From: Globomyces pollinis-pini
Lineage: Eukaryota; Chytridiomycota; Chytridiomycetes; Rhizophydiales; Globomycetaceae
Assembly: GCA_025399215.1 (NCBI GenBank)
Contig: MU621215.1
Coordinates: forward strand, 1-50,343
DNA length: 50,343 nucleotides
Direction: 5' to 3'
Under the pieces are notes generated by a model. The model saw nothing but the letters and a program-made list of their open reading frames with translations. It made no database searches and was not told where the DNA came from. A program made the translations under genes and the position numbers. Numbering within the stretch: position 1 is the stretch's first letter; each line of letters begins with the position of its first letter. Positions 1-10,478 of this stretch are shown piece after piece.

Positions 1-258
1 AAGTACAAGGGCCTTGATGTTCACAATGCTATTGATAGAATTTTGTTTGTGAATGGTGAATACGATCCTTGGCGATGGTTGAGTGTTGTTGATGGCCAAG
101 ATGGTGTTGACAAAACCAAATCCAAAAATGAAATGATTCTTATCCCACAATCTCACCATTGTAATGATTTGTTTACTCCTTCTGCCAACACAAACTCCGC
201 GTTAGTGGAAGCGCATAAGACTGTCCTAGCTTATTGGGATCGACTACTTCTGAAATAA
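1..258 (+). CDS. S28 serine peptidase, C-terminal fragment cut by window edge
   Basis: This is the last 85 codons of a serine carboxypeptidase of family S28 (prolyl carboxypeptidase/PRCP type), which removes residues next to proline and is usually secreted. The charge-relay Asp (NGEYDPWRW) and His (PQSHHCND) regions are both visible; the Ser half lies outside the window. The nucleotide sequence is nearly identical to about 2572-2814 in the next gene, differing at a handful of mostly silent sites, so this is a recent tandem duplicate or a gene-conversion partner. Unlike its neighbour it stops straight after the peptidase domain and lacks the Ser/Thr-rich GPI-type tail, so it is probably freely secreted. 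The family assignment is firm; the localisation is inferred. Confidence 0.88.
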   Translation, partial: KYKGLDVHNAIDRILFVNGEYDPWRWLSVVDGQDGVDKTKSKNEMILIPQSHHCNDLFTPSANTNSALVEAHKTVLAYWDRLLLK

Positions 259-1284
259 TTTCCAAGATCTCGCTCTGAATTAAATTATCAATATAATTTT
301 TTACCTGTGAAAAATCTACCTGTCAATACATCATTACCGGGCTCTTGATAAGCTCAATATACAATTTCCAGCTATTGATTGAAATTTCGGAAAATTTATT
401 TCGGCTTAAGTTGGATTTACACGTAACGTAACTAAGTTCACATCTACCCAGATTTCGCCTGATCGTACCCTTTTCAATTAATGCATGGTGGAAATGAATA
501 TGGTCATGGTCACAAAAAGCATATGGTTTTCGTTTAACTGACCATATATAAATGTCGTGTTTATGTGATTGGTACTACGATTACTGATTAGACAGCTTAT
601 CGTTCCTGATTTAGATGCTACCAAAAGTGATGATGTTATTTTCAACGAATATCACGTCTTATATACTAATGTGCTTATAGATTAGCTGTGTCAGATTGTC
701 ATGTTGACTGCAAAACACAATTATCTCCGTCCCTGTCAATTTTTTTCCACAAACTTTTTATCATTTGGAATTACATCTATGAATGAATTAAATACATGAA
801 TGAAGAGTTGTTACTGTGTCTGTCATATGGTTGGACAGCCATGGCGATGGGTCCCTTGAAAATCCAGTGCCAAGTGCAAAAGTGTGAAAATAAACATTAG
901 TAAACTCTAATCCCCAGATTTACTCGGTTTATTCCATTCTCCCCTCGCATTCCAGATACAGACTGTTGTCGTTTTGTTAACGGATTGCCTGGAGTTCTTT
1001 CAGGTATCTGATTTTCCAAAAAAAAACACACATGGTGTTTCAATAAAATGCAGTTGCACGAAAATAATGCGGGTCTTTACAGCAATCTGAATAATTGAAT
1101 CGATATTCCTAGCAGTTTGAATTGCTACAACGACACATCTAATGGGAAAGTCATCAAATTAGTGATATCCAAATACCGGATTAGTCCAGACCTGGATAAA
1201 AGAAATTATGAAACGGCAAACGTGATACAATAAAAGTTATAAATCACCAGTCCATTTTCATTAAACAGCCAAACAGTAGAATAA
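259..1284. other. Intergenic region upstream of the S28 gene
   Basis: No open frame with recognisable similarity was found here. AT-rich stretches near 1228-1244 (ataaaagttataaatc) lie about 45-55 nt before the start codon of the downstream gene and are the best TATA-like candidate. No RNA gene or repeat was seen. Confidence 0.5.
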
Positions 1285-3307
1285 ATGAACTTTAGACTTG
1301 TTGCCATCACTGTATTAGGATTGATTAGCAAATCCCAAGCACTATCATCTTATGAAGTCAGATGGAATCAATTGGAATTAGAATTTCAAGGTGAAGGAAA
1401 GGATTTAAAAAAGTACGAGTTTATGTGTCTAACGATGTAGTGCTGAGACGGAAAGTCTCCTTGCTGACCCACAATTCCAATATTTCACTCAACGATTAGA
1501 TCACTTCAACGCGGATGACAAGAATCTATGGAAACAACGTTACTATACCGTTGAGGATTTCTACAAACCAGGTGGCCCAGTCTTTTTTGAAAATGGTGGT
1601 GAAGGTGAAATTCGTAATTCAAAAGCTGGTGTTGAAAGAATGTTGGGTTATGAACTTGCCAAAAAGTACAATGGTGCTTATATTGTAATAGAACATCGTT
1701 ATTATGGTACTTCCTTACCAACCGCTGATTATTCCATTCCAAACTTGAAATGGTTGAATGTAGATCAAGCGTTGGAAGATTCAGCTTACTTTATCAAGAA
1801 CCATCAATTGCAAATCACGAAAGACTCCAAATGGATTGCCATTGGTGGTAGTTATCCTGGTAACATTGCAGCATGGATGCGTTTGAAATTCCCAGACTTG
1901 ATTTACGCAGCTCATTCCAGTTCTGGTCCTGTCTTGGCAAAAGCCGACTTCTGGAGATATGGTTTTGCCGTTGACTATGCTATTGGCAAAATTGGAAACC
2001 AAGCTTGTGCCAATGGTTGGAACAAAGCTATTGCAGTCTTTGACAAAAAATCTAAAGATAATGTGGAGCAAGTTCAAAAAGACTTTGCATACACTGACGA
2101 TGTTAGATATTTGGCACTTGAACTTTCTTGGCGTTGGGCAACTTTGGCCCAATATGGCCCTAGATATTTTAACTCTACTACCGGAGTCAATATTAATGGA
2201 TCCAAAGTTGGTGATTTGGATGCTGTATGTTCTGGTAAATACTTCAAATCTTTTTCCAACCCTTCTGCCACTGAGCAAGAATTATACAATGACCTTGCTA
2301 AATTCTTCATCGCTGTCCAAGCAACCCCACCAACTCCTGGTTCTAAATTGATGGCTTTACCAAATTCAGCAGCCCCAGCAACCCCTGTCCTTAAGGTAGA
2401 TGATATGTGGACTTGGCAATTCTGTACCGAATTCGGATACCTACAAGCTGGTTCAAAAACCGAACGTTCTGCTTACTCTTCATTAATCCTCCCAGATGAT
2501 ATTCAACAAATTTACTGTCAATATTACTTTGGTGCTGATGTAGTCAAACCGCAAACTGATGCCGTGAATGCCAAGTACAAAGGCCTTGATGTTCACAATG
2601 CTATTGATAGAATTTTGTTTGTGAATGGTGAATACGATCCTTGGCGATGGTTGAGTGTTGTTGATGGTCAAGATGGTGTTGACAAAACCAAATCCAAAAA
2701 TGAAATGATTCTTATCCCACAATCTCACCATTGTAATGATTTGTTTACTCCTTCTGTCAATACAAACGCGGCATTGGTGGAAGCACATAAAACTGTTTTG
2801 GCATATTGGGACAAATTGCTTGGTAAATCATCCGTTTCAAGCACAACTACTACCACAGTTGCTTCTACCACCACCACAATTTATACTACTACTACCACTT
2901 CCGCTGCTAGTGGAACAACTACTCTTGCTTCAACCACTAAGGACACTGCAACTACTGCAGGTCCTAATACTTCTACTACCTCTGGCCAAACTGCTACATT
3001 ATTGCCTGGCACTGGAACAGTTAACCCAACTGCCATTATTACTGTAACTTCTACTGTTGGTGAAGCTACTGGAATTGTTAAGCCTACTGTCCTACCAACT
3101 GATACTACTGATCCAGAAAGCTATGATCATGGTAAAGGATACGAAAAGCCAAAAGAAGTCAAAGACTACTCCAAGGATTCCAAGGATAAACCATACAAGG
3201 ACGCTTATGGTAATGAGAAAGCACCAGGTTACTCTGAAACATCCAATGATGTGAAACCTGTAATTTCTGTATTTGCTATGGCTCTTGGAATTGCATTAAT
3301 CATCTAA
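1285..3307 (+). CDS. S28 serine carboxypeptidase with GPI-type tail
   Basis: Two exons (1285-1412 and 1441-3307, one 28-nt intron) give 664 aa. The start codon begins a signal peptide (MNFRLVAITVLGLISKSQA). The S28 fold follows: QRLDHF near the N terminus, the nucleophile Ser in GGSYPGN around residue 180, Asp in NGEYDPW around 441 and His in QSHHCND around 471. After the catalytic domain come about 80 residues rich in Ser/Thr (likely O-glycosylated), an acidic-basic linker and a hydrophobic C terminus, the usual layout of a GPI-anchored wall or membrane protein. The family cleaves Pro-X bonds near peptide ends. The upstream copy lacks this tail, so the pair probably splits into anchored and soluble forms. 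Confidence 0.9.
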
Positions 3308-3308
3308 T

Positions 3309-3612
3309 CTAATAAATGATTTCCACGTTTAGTAAATGTTTTATTTCTTTAGACAATTTTAACGGGGAAGCTAAACTGAAAGATAATTCTCTAATCTTTT
3401 GGAAAGTTGTGTTCCCGCCCACTAACAAAACGTCTTTTGGAAAAGCTTCTCATCCCAATCACACCTACACAATATTCAGACACACTCCAAAGCATTCGGT
3501 AATAGTGGCAGGTATAAGTTCCTGCGCAGAAGTGATTTACAGGTCCTACTCTGTGTCTATTACAGATCTTGGGAAGGTAGGTGTTGATTGTTTCTGGTTC
3601 CAAAGATGCCAT
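3309..3612 (-). CDS. Possible small unrecognised gene, convergent with S28
   Basis: An ATG at 3612 opens a short frame (MASLEPETINTYLPKICNRH) after an in-frame stop. A GT...CAG segment of exactly 28 nt follows, matching the intron size seen elsewhere, and further downstream there is a 45-codon open stretch (FPKDVLLVGGNTTFQKI) ending 1 nt from the S28 stop codon. The second splice needed to join the blocks uses a poor donor, so the model is weak. No family was recognised. The alternative is chance open frames in intergenic DNA. Confidence 0.22.
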
Positions 3613-4031
3613 TGTAGCTACTCAATCAGAATCTTTTACAATATTATGATTGATTCTAAAAGCCAAAAGCAGATTCTAATTATAAACTAAATGCCAAATG
3701 TTTTAATTTTGAATGAGTTTATCGTTAAATTTATTAACGGAAATCTCACCTTTTGACATTATTTAGCAGAGACTCTCGCCTAAAAAAACTGTAATCATTG
3801 GGTGCCCGACCTACACTTCTTCCCCATGCAATCAGAACGACAATCAAAATTACAATCGTGTGAGTTTCCTTTGGTTTTGGTTGATTTCACCACATTGAAA
3901 AAAAGGCCGTTCATCACACTGTTTCCTAAACAAATGAAGCATAAATCTAAAACATCTCAACGGACATATAAAAAGAGTCGGGGCGTCCTAATTTCCTAAG
4001 GCTTATCCATTGCTTTGACTCTTTTCTTCAT
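3613..4031. other. Intergenic region with TATA box before receptor gene
   Basis: There is no gene. A clear TATA-like box (atataaaaag, 3966-3975) lies about 60 nt before the receptor start codon at 4032. Confidence 0.45.
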
Positions 4032-5276
4032 ATGGCAACTCCATTACATTATTATGCCATTTTTATAATGGTTTGTGCATCCCTTAGTTTGATTGGTTCT
4101 ATATGGGTTATGTGTTTCTCTCCTAGAAATGCTATGTTAAAAGTTTTTTCCATTCTATGGACCTTGGCTTTTGTAGACTTCTTAATGTCAAGTAAGAACT
4201 TGTTGTGTATTTATTCTATAGTCTTTATACTGCTCGTATCTTCAGGATTGATGTTTTTTAAATGGAAACTGTCAAATTTGGGTTGGATGCCTGCCATTTT
4301 TCATTTCTTGACTTGTCAATTTGCCGTTCTTGGTTTAGCAATCTCCTGCATATCTTTCTATATTGTAAAACTGAATGGAAGTTTAAAGAAAATCAACTGG
4401 GAACTACTATCCTTCTTGACTTTTCTACCTGCAGCACTAGGTACTATGCTATATTGCATTACAATGAATGATCCTTTCATGGTGGATTTGTAAGTTATTG
4501 TTGTCTGATAAGTTTTTAGAAGGGTACCTATTGTCGTCCAATTTCAACTTATTATGGTTGTATTTGTATTTTTGACAATGTTTGCCATTTATGCAATAAC
4601 ATTTGAAGAATTACGGATCCAGCAAAGATTTAGACTGCAGAAGTATGGAGAAGTAGAGTTCAAGCGTTTGGAAAATTTAAAACACAAAGGAACTCAATTA
4701 ATGTTACGTTTGATAACAGCATTCAGTATCATAGATTTTATAGTTTGGATACCGTACATTCTGTATTTGTTTAGATACTTTGTTTCAGAACAAGCGTTCA
4801 TTCGACGGCAGTTTAAAGTAGAGTCACCAGAACTCTTTTTCCTTGTCGTTAATGTTGCTTTTCAAATATCTTTCAGTCTCAAAGGATTCTTTCATGCAAT
4901 TGGAATATACTATATACATGGTCTGAAAAAGAGGGAAAGAAGAATTGCTAAGCCTAATAACAACGTGACAGAGTCTTTGGAGATGACAGAGACAATAGAC
5001 GATACCGATGATACAGATGTTTCAGAAGACTCCATGGTCAATCATTTGTCAATGATGGGAGTTATAGTTCCACTTCATGTCAAGATTGGGTTAAAGCGTA
5101 ACCGATCCAAAGGGATGAAGGCAAAACAATCCGAACATTTCGAGAGTACTTTTGACGAATCAGGAACTGTAGATGACGATGGTAGTTTAGTTTTGAACGA
5201 GTCATATATCGTCACTCATAGAAGTCCAGACTATACCCTGGATGAATCTTCTGTACTTCCACAAACTACTAAGTGA
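4032..5276 (+). CDS. Seven-helix receptor-like protein, family A, copy 1
   Basis: Three exons (4032-4191, 4222-4489, 4520-5276) encode 394 aa. Introns of 30 nt each sit after the DFLMS helix-2 motif and near the end of the first half; the second paralogue has introns at the same two places. Hydrophobicity gives seven segments, with a conserved helix-3 block (SFYIVKLNGS), a basic third cytoplasmic loop after ITFEELR, and a long polar cytoplasmic tail. The topology is that of a G-protein-coupled receptor; fungi use such proteins to sense nutrients, pheromones or surfaces. No class-defining motif such as DRY or NPxxY is seen, so 'receptor' is inferred from topology. The tail carries LSMMGVIVP and NESYIV blocks shared with the next gene. 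The first intron is a multiple of three with no in-frame stop, so its retention would still give a full protein. Confidence 0.75.
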
Positions 5277-5806
5277 TAAAATACCCAATAGAAGTTTCGA
5301 CAGCAATTATTGCTGTCATATTTAATGAATATAAATGTATATTTAAATTTCTTTTAACTTGATGACAACTAACGACCAAAACACCAAATTCCAAGTTAAC
5401 ATTGGCTGAGTTCATGTATGAGACAGGTTTATGATTACATCATTTGGGCTCTACTCAATGGTTCAATTTTTCTTGAATTGTGGTAATGAGAGTCTCAATA
5501 CCGACAGCAATGAATGGGATATACTTCAGAAAGTGACGCTGATTGAGTGAGAAGTACCTTCTAAATATTGTTGCTGTATGTCATTTTAAAACCGCGTCTA
5601 TTTGGTTTCTCTCATTTCAATACAAAAATACCAGTAAGCAACATTATGTATTGATGATATTTTGAAATTCAACCACCACCAGCTACAACATGCATCCGAT
5701 CCTCCACGAAACATTGACGAGGCGCTTCCGATGTCTCTGATTGTAAAAATGGTATTTAAGCCACTAGTTTGGGAAATTGGCAAATTCTTGGAATTAGACA
5801 ATAGAA
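5277..5806. other. Intergenic region between two receptor genes
   Basis: Nothing coding is recognised. An in-frame TAG just before 5807 supports the start chosen for the next gene. Confidence 0.4.
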
Positions 5807-7054
5807 ATGAACTACTCCACTGCAGTAGTTGCCTACGGTTGTTTGATTGTATTTATATGCTGTCTAAGTATCGGCTCTTCCCTATGGGTCTTATCCGGAA
5901 GGCCAAAGTTACCTATCAATGCTTTCACTAAACTAATCTTTCTACAACATATTTTGGACTTAATCATGTCAGGTAAAATATATTAAATTAATTTCAAGTT
6001 GGAATTATTGTATTTGCTGTTGGCACAATCGTCGGTACATTAAACGGTTACCAATTCGTTTGGAATTCCTTTGGCCTGTTGATGTTCCATCTGATCACTT
6101 TCTTTATCTACAACAGTCTTACAATGTCGCTCTTATCTTTTTATATTGTGAAACTGAATGGTAGTATTAAGAAAGTTTGTTGGAAAACAGTCTCCCTGAT
6201 CTCTTTGGTCCCTGGATCATCATTTTTATTTTGGCAGATCCTTAGTAATCCTAATTTTTCATACAGGGATTCGTAAGTCTTATTTGCTGATCAGTAGTTT
6301 CTCCACAGCAGTCAAATATAATCTGATCGCGACTGTTGGTGCGTTGTTCACAATGACAGCTTTATATGCGATAACATTTGAAGAGTTGAGACTTCAAAAT
6401 CAAAAATTGGAACCTGCTGCTGCTAGGCAAAAAGGATCCAGAGCAATGATGAGACTTATCATAGCATTCACCACTGCAAATACCTGCATTTGGGCTCCCT
6501 TCATTATTTTTGTCGCCATGTCTGTGATGTTCAGCGTTAAAAGAGATATGGGGGTCATAGTTCTCAATGCATCACCTGGAATATTAGTCCTTGCCATTAT
6601 TTTTCAAATTCTATTTTCAAGCAAGGGAATTGTATATGGATTTTCGATTTGGTGGTATGTAAAGGGTGTTAAAAAACAAAATCAAAGAATTGCAATACCT
6701 ATCCAAATCTTTCATGAACATATGCCAGTTAGTGAATCCTCAAATAATACTTGCGAATCTACAACCAATCCATCACAGAATTATATACCTCCGTCTACAA
6801 TCAGACAATTATCTTTGATGGGAGTTGATATACCAGATCATCTTGCAGTTTATTCTAAAGCAGCATTGAATTCTTCAATGCAACATTTTCCTGATTCTCC
6901 TGACCACTCATTAGAATCGAGCTTTATGCCCTATGAATCTTATATCATTCATGAGCCTGCTCTTTATCAAGTTCCTTCACCCACTTGTAATTCTGATGGC
7001 ACTGCAACCGAAGATAATTCCCATTGTGAATACCCGCTTCCTGCTGCGAAGTAA
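5807..7054 (+). CDS. Seven-helix receptor-like protein, family A, copy 2
   Basis: Exons 5807-5972, 5999-6272 and 6298-7054 give 398 aa; the introns are 26 and 25 nt, among the shortest in the window. The third exon has exactly the same length (757 nt) as that of copy 1. The protein aligns end to end with copy 1: the DLIMS helix-2 boundary, SFYIVKLNGS in helix 3, YAITFEELR before the third cytoplasmic loop, and the tail motif QLSLMGVDIPDHL. The tail is Ser/Thr-rich. The second intron has two possible acceptors 3 nt apart (AG at 6294 or 6297), which would add or drop one residue. The seven-helix topology suggests a GPCR; ligand and G-protein coupling are unknown. It is a tandem duplicate of the gene upstream. 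Confidence 0.75.
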
Positions 7055-7210
7055 TTTTAAGATACCTATTAATTGTATCTATTTTATTGTTTATATAAAT
7101 CAAAAGTTGTAAAATTGTATATTTTGGGGTTTTGGATATGTACACAATGATCACACTAGAAGTAGTAGAAATGTAGATTATATTAAAGATGATTAAGATA
7201 TAAAAAGGTT

Positions 7211-7615
7211 TTAATTGACCAGGCTCATGATGGACATTTTATCTGAAGCACTTGTGGTACTAGATGATGGAGAAGACACATTTACCAAAGTCATGGTATC
7301 AGAATCACCATCATCATTAATAGAAGGAAGTAAATTGTATTTGACCAGTTGAATATTAAATTGGATATCTTCATTATCTATACTAGATTCCTTATCATGT
7401 AATACTTTTTGAAGTTCAAGCACGTATTCAATAGTTTTTTCCAAGATGGTTAATTTCTGTAAATCCCCATAATGGTGGCTACATGAAGGGACAATCGATT
7501 TCAAAGTTGATAGACAATCATTCATCTTTAATCTTCTCCTTTTTTCAATCAATGAATGTGGTGTTATTCTTTTTGGTTTTTTAGATTTCGTTACTTTATG
7601 ATTAATAGTATCCAT
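7211..7615 (-). CDS. bHLH transcription factor, TPHS-type
   Basis: Single exon, 134 aa. The bHLH domain occupies roughly residues 17-70: basic region TPHSLIEKRRR with the His, Glu and Arg that read E-box half-sites in this fold, helix 1 (MNDCLSTLKSIVP), a loop, then helix 2 (LTILEKTIEYVLELQ). No leucine zipper follows. After the domain is a hydrophobic block (FNIQLVKYNLLPS) also present in the genes at 23.2 and 24.0 kb, then a Ser-rich linker, and the protein ends in DKMSIMSLVN. That terminal motif recurs in most bHLH genes of the window. It should bind DNA as a dimer; partners are probably its paralogues. Target genes are unknown. Confidence 0.85.
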   Translation of the reverse strand: MDTINHKVTKSKKPKRITPHSLIEKRRRLKMNDCLSTLKSIVPSCSHHYGDLQKLTILEKTIEYVLELQKVLHDKESSIDNEDIQFNIQLVKYNLLPSINDDGDSDTMTLVNVSSPSSSTTSASDKMSIMSLVN

Positions 7616-8360
7616 GTTTGTGTTTAATCCTATCTTACCAACTGGGTTATTTATTGCGAAAATGTGTTGTTAAGCCTAAGGCGGGCCGACATGGGCTTAA
7701 CATACATTGTTCAAATTACATGTTGGGCTTAACATAGAATGTTCAAAATACATGCTGGGCTGTCACCACAGTGATATCATGTGTCAAGATTGTGTAAGAA
7801 ATCGAGCTAAAATCAAATCGGTAATATCATCATTATTGGTATGATGAATTAATGGCGATTTTCAGGAAGAATGTATCCAATACAAAACATTCACTAATTA
7901 ATTATCAGCTTTATCTGTTACTGTATCTGATTACTCTGATGAGGTTTTTTTCTTTATGGTTGATTAAATGTCAAATAAAACCACTAAAAAGGGGTAATTA
8001 TGTACATACTGCTCATCGTAATGAAAGGTAAAACCCTTTAGATCAGTACATAAGTGAATATATTACAGACTGTTCGTGTTTTCGAAGATATGTGAGACAT
8101 CTCAATCAACCGTAAATTGCAACTCAGAATCACATTTGGTTTAAAGATGGAGGGTAAACAAAATAATTCTGTAATTGTGGTGGAATACAAACATTTCCAA
8201 ACATGTGAGATAGCTTAGGCTTTTTAATGCAAGCCTGTATTCAACATACTCAAATCGGGCCAAACCTTCCTAATTGGCTAACACTCAACATTGTACACAA
8301 AAGTGGGGAATAATTACAATAAAATTAGATAGCATTTATTAAAAGGTTTCAAGAGATAGT
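7616..8360. other. Intergenic region with 32-bp tandem repeat
   Basis: No gene is recognised. It carries the promoter of the minus-strand bHLH gene; an AATAAATA-like element lies about 40 nt upstream of that start. The only structured part is the tandem repeat listed separately. Confidence 0.4.
7691..7762. repeat. Direct tandem repeat, 32-bp period, about 2.3 copies
   Basis: The words gggcttaacata, tgttcaaa and acatg recur with a period of 32 nt (the ggg triplets start at 7693, 7725 and 7757) with few mismatches. It lies about 80-150 nt upstream of the bHLH start at 7615, where iterated protein-binding sites would be expected. A regulatory function is conjecture. Confidence 0.75.
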
Positions 8361-8690
8361 TTAGGAAATTAATTGACTGATAGACATTACATTTGACTTT
8401 CTACTAATAGGATTGGTTGTAAATGTAAACATTTGTCGATTACTTGATAGAATTGGAATTGAACAAGACAGTTCATTTGGACTACTAACAATATTCGATT
8501 GCAAATCCTTCAAGTATTGAATTGTTCGTTCAAGAACTTCTAGCTTAGTTAACTGCTTGGATTGGTAAGAACAGAGAGGTACAAGATTGTTTAGCACTTG
8601 CAAACATTGGTTCATTCGATCGCGTCTACGACGTTCAACCATTTGATGTGGAGTTTTTCGTTTTGGTTTACATACTTTTGAGGATACCAT
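8361..8690 (-). CDS. bHLH transcription factor, TPHQ-type
   Basis: Single exon, 109 aa from the ATG at 8690 (MVSSKVCKPKRKTPHQM). The frame is open further upstream to 8879, but this start matches the paralogues in distance to the bHLH and has a TATAAA (minus strand, 8725-8730) about 40 nt before it. The basic region HQMVERRRR keeps the His, Glu and Arg contacts; helix 1 is MNQCLQVLNNLVP and helix 2 LEVLERTIQYLKDLQ. The linker after helix 2 is divergent, but the protein ends in NVMSISQLIS, a variant of the shared C-terminal motif. It probably acts as a homo- or heterodimeric E-box regulator. Confidence 0.8.
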   Translation of the reverse strand: MVSSKVCKPKRKTPHQMVERRRRDRMNQCLQVLNNLVPLCSYQSKQLTKLEVLERTIQYLKDLQSNIVSSPNELSCSIPILSSNRQMFTFTTNPISRKSNVMSISQLIS

Positions 8691-9555
8691 TTGTGCCGAT
8701 GGTGACAGTTGGATCTTACCTGTGTTTATAACTGTCAAATCAATTCGGCTCAGTTGGTGTGATGCCCTCATGATGTGATATTTACAATGGTTCACTTTGA
8801 AACAATGGAAAAGCCTTGGCAATAGATTGGACACTCTGCCATGAATACAAAACAGAAAAAAATCCAATGGTTGGGACACAGTTACCGAAGAATGAAAACT
8901 GCAAAAACCAAATTAGGTAAACAATATCTCCTTTTACATTTTAGTGCATAGTAATGTTTTTAAATGTGGTGGTTCATGTTTCATAAATGGGTAATGGTTC
9001 GGAGTTATTGTTCATATACACAGGGGGGTAATACTGACAGACGACTCGATTACGTAAACATGTACACACTGTACACGCAGTGACATATAGGTAGATAGAT
9101 ATGACTGAGATAAGGTGGATATAGGTGTATAAATGTTTCTGAGATGGGTGTAGGTCACATATGTTACTGGGATGTAGTGAATATAATATCAGTTGTAGAG
9201 TATGATGTTTGAAACCCCGTATTTGCTAGAATTGATATATCTAATATACATGTTGTTACGTTCTAACAACCAATTGTTATAGTTATATTTATTGTGAGAC
9301 AAAAAGTATCTAGTACATGACTCAAGTAACTATCCCTATTCATCAATCTTGATGAACTTGACTGTGATCGCCCATCAATCCAACCAATTGGATACTTGGC
9401 TCATTGTATTATGATTTGCCAATTTGTGTAATGGTATTTCATTCTGGCTCAATAATGACAGACGACTATACATAATGACGAAATGAATGTACACATACAA
9501 CATATTTTATTTCAAACATTTCGTACACAAGAGGATGTTATGGAGTCAATTGATA
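8691..9555. other. Intergenic region
   Basis: There is no recognisable gene. The part next to 8690 holds the TATAAA on the minus strand. The rest (around 9050-9180) is mildly rich in short gata/gtaga words, without an exact repeat. Confidence 0.4.
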
Positions 9556-10083
9556 CTAACACAGTAAATTACTTAATTTCATTGCATTTTTTGGTTTGGA
9601 TTCTGAGGGTATGACAGATTCGGTAAGGGTAGGTGATGCTAGAGTGCTACAAGTACTTGCAATAGCGCTTGATTCACATGTTGACCTATCTATAGTTGGA
9701 TTCCGCTGACTTTGAACATACATATTGAAATTCATGTGATTTTGATATTGAGGGGGAGGTTTGTACGATGGTAGTAATGTTAGTATGGACGGTTTACTGA
9801 AAGTGTGATCTGGTAACAGTTTCGAAATTGCAGGAGTTAAAGATGGATCTTTCGATTGAAATTCCATCAACAATTCTTGTATTTTCTTTATATATTCAGT
9901 AGTACTTTGTAAGATTTGCAATTTTTCAGTATCATTTCTTACTGAACAAGAAGGTATCAATTTTTTCAATTGTAGTAACTGTTCTTGAGTTTTTTTCCTT
10001 CGTTTCTTTTCAACAGCGGAATGATTTTGCTTACGTTTTAATTCCAACATTTCACAATCTGAATCCAAGTTTGATTTTGGCAT
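9556..10083 (-). CDS. bHLH transcription factor, LLPSY-type
   Basis: Single exon, 175 aa. The bHLH domain is near residues 18-72: basic HSAVEKKRR, helix 1 LLQLKKLIPSCS, helix 2 LQILQSTTEYIKKIQELL. It belongs with the genes at 13.4 and 22.0 kb in a second subfamily marked by a block about 30 residues after helix 2 (PSILTLLPSYKPPP) and by the ending MKLSNLLC. The linker between is rich in Ser, Thr, Gln and Asn. It should bind E-box-like DNA as a dimer. The LLPSY block may be a partner-binding or activation segment (inference). Three bHLH genes in a row here (7.2, 8.4 and 9.6 kb) share the minus strand. Confidence 0.85.
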   Translation of the reverse strand: MPKSNLDSDCEMLELKRKQNHSAVEKKRRKKTQEQLLQLKKLIPSCSVRNDTEKLQILQSTTEYIKKIQELLMEFQSKDPSLTPAISKLLPDHTFSKPSILTLLPSYKPPPQYQNHMNFNMYVQSQRNPTIDRSTCESSAIASTCSTLASPTLTESVIPSESKPKNAMKLSNLLC

Positions 10084-10478
10084 TTCAAGTTCTATAAAGT
10101 TTTTAGATAAGAATTTTTAATTCTTTGGCTTATGAATGCTGATATCTTGTGATTTTTTTACTTCCTTCACGATAGTAATGTGATCTAACTTGGCATGTGA
10201 TTGTTTTCGACGTGGTGTTTAATCATCGCGAAATGAAATATGTTGGGGACATGTATTATCCATGACCTAGAATTGAGTTTGTATATCTTAATTGCAACCG
10301 TGTTGATTGATTGACGTCCCACATATGGTTGTTCGTTTTCGGTAAAACTAATATCTGGATACAACATCACATGGTGCTATGTGGTTGTCTTGGCATTTTA
10401 TTCACCCAAAAGGGTTCATTAAGAAACTACATTCCTTTGATAACGTTTATTGATTCATATGATACAATTTTTTGAAAA
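10084..10478. other. Intergenic region between bHLH and GH16 genes
   Basis: No gene is recognised; it contains the 5' side of the minus-strand bHLH gene and the 3' side of the GH16 gene. Confidence 0.35.

Noticed and set aside
3316..3690. Plus-strand open frame of 124 codons after the S28 gene
   Set aside because: No recognisable domain, no signal peptide, and overlaps a slightly better minus-strand model; composition resembles translated intergenic DNA.
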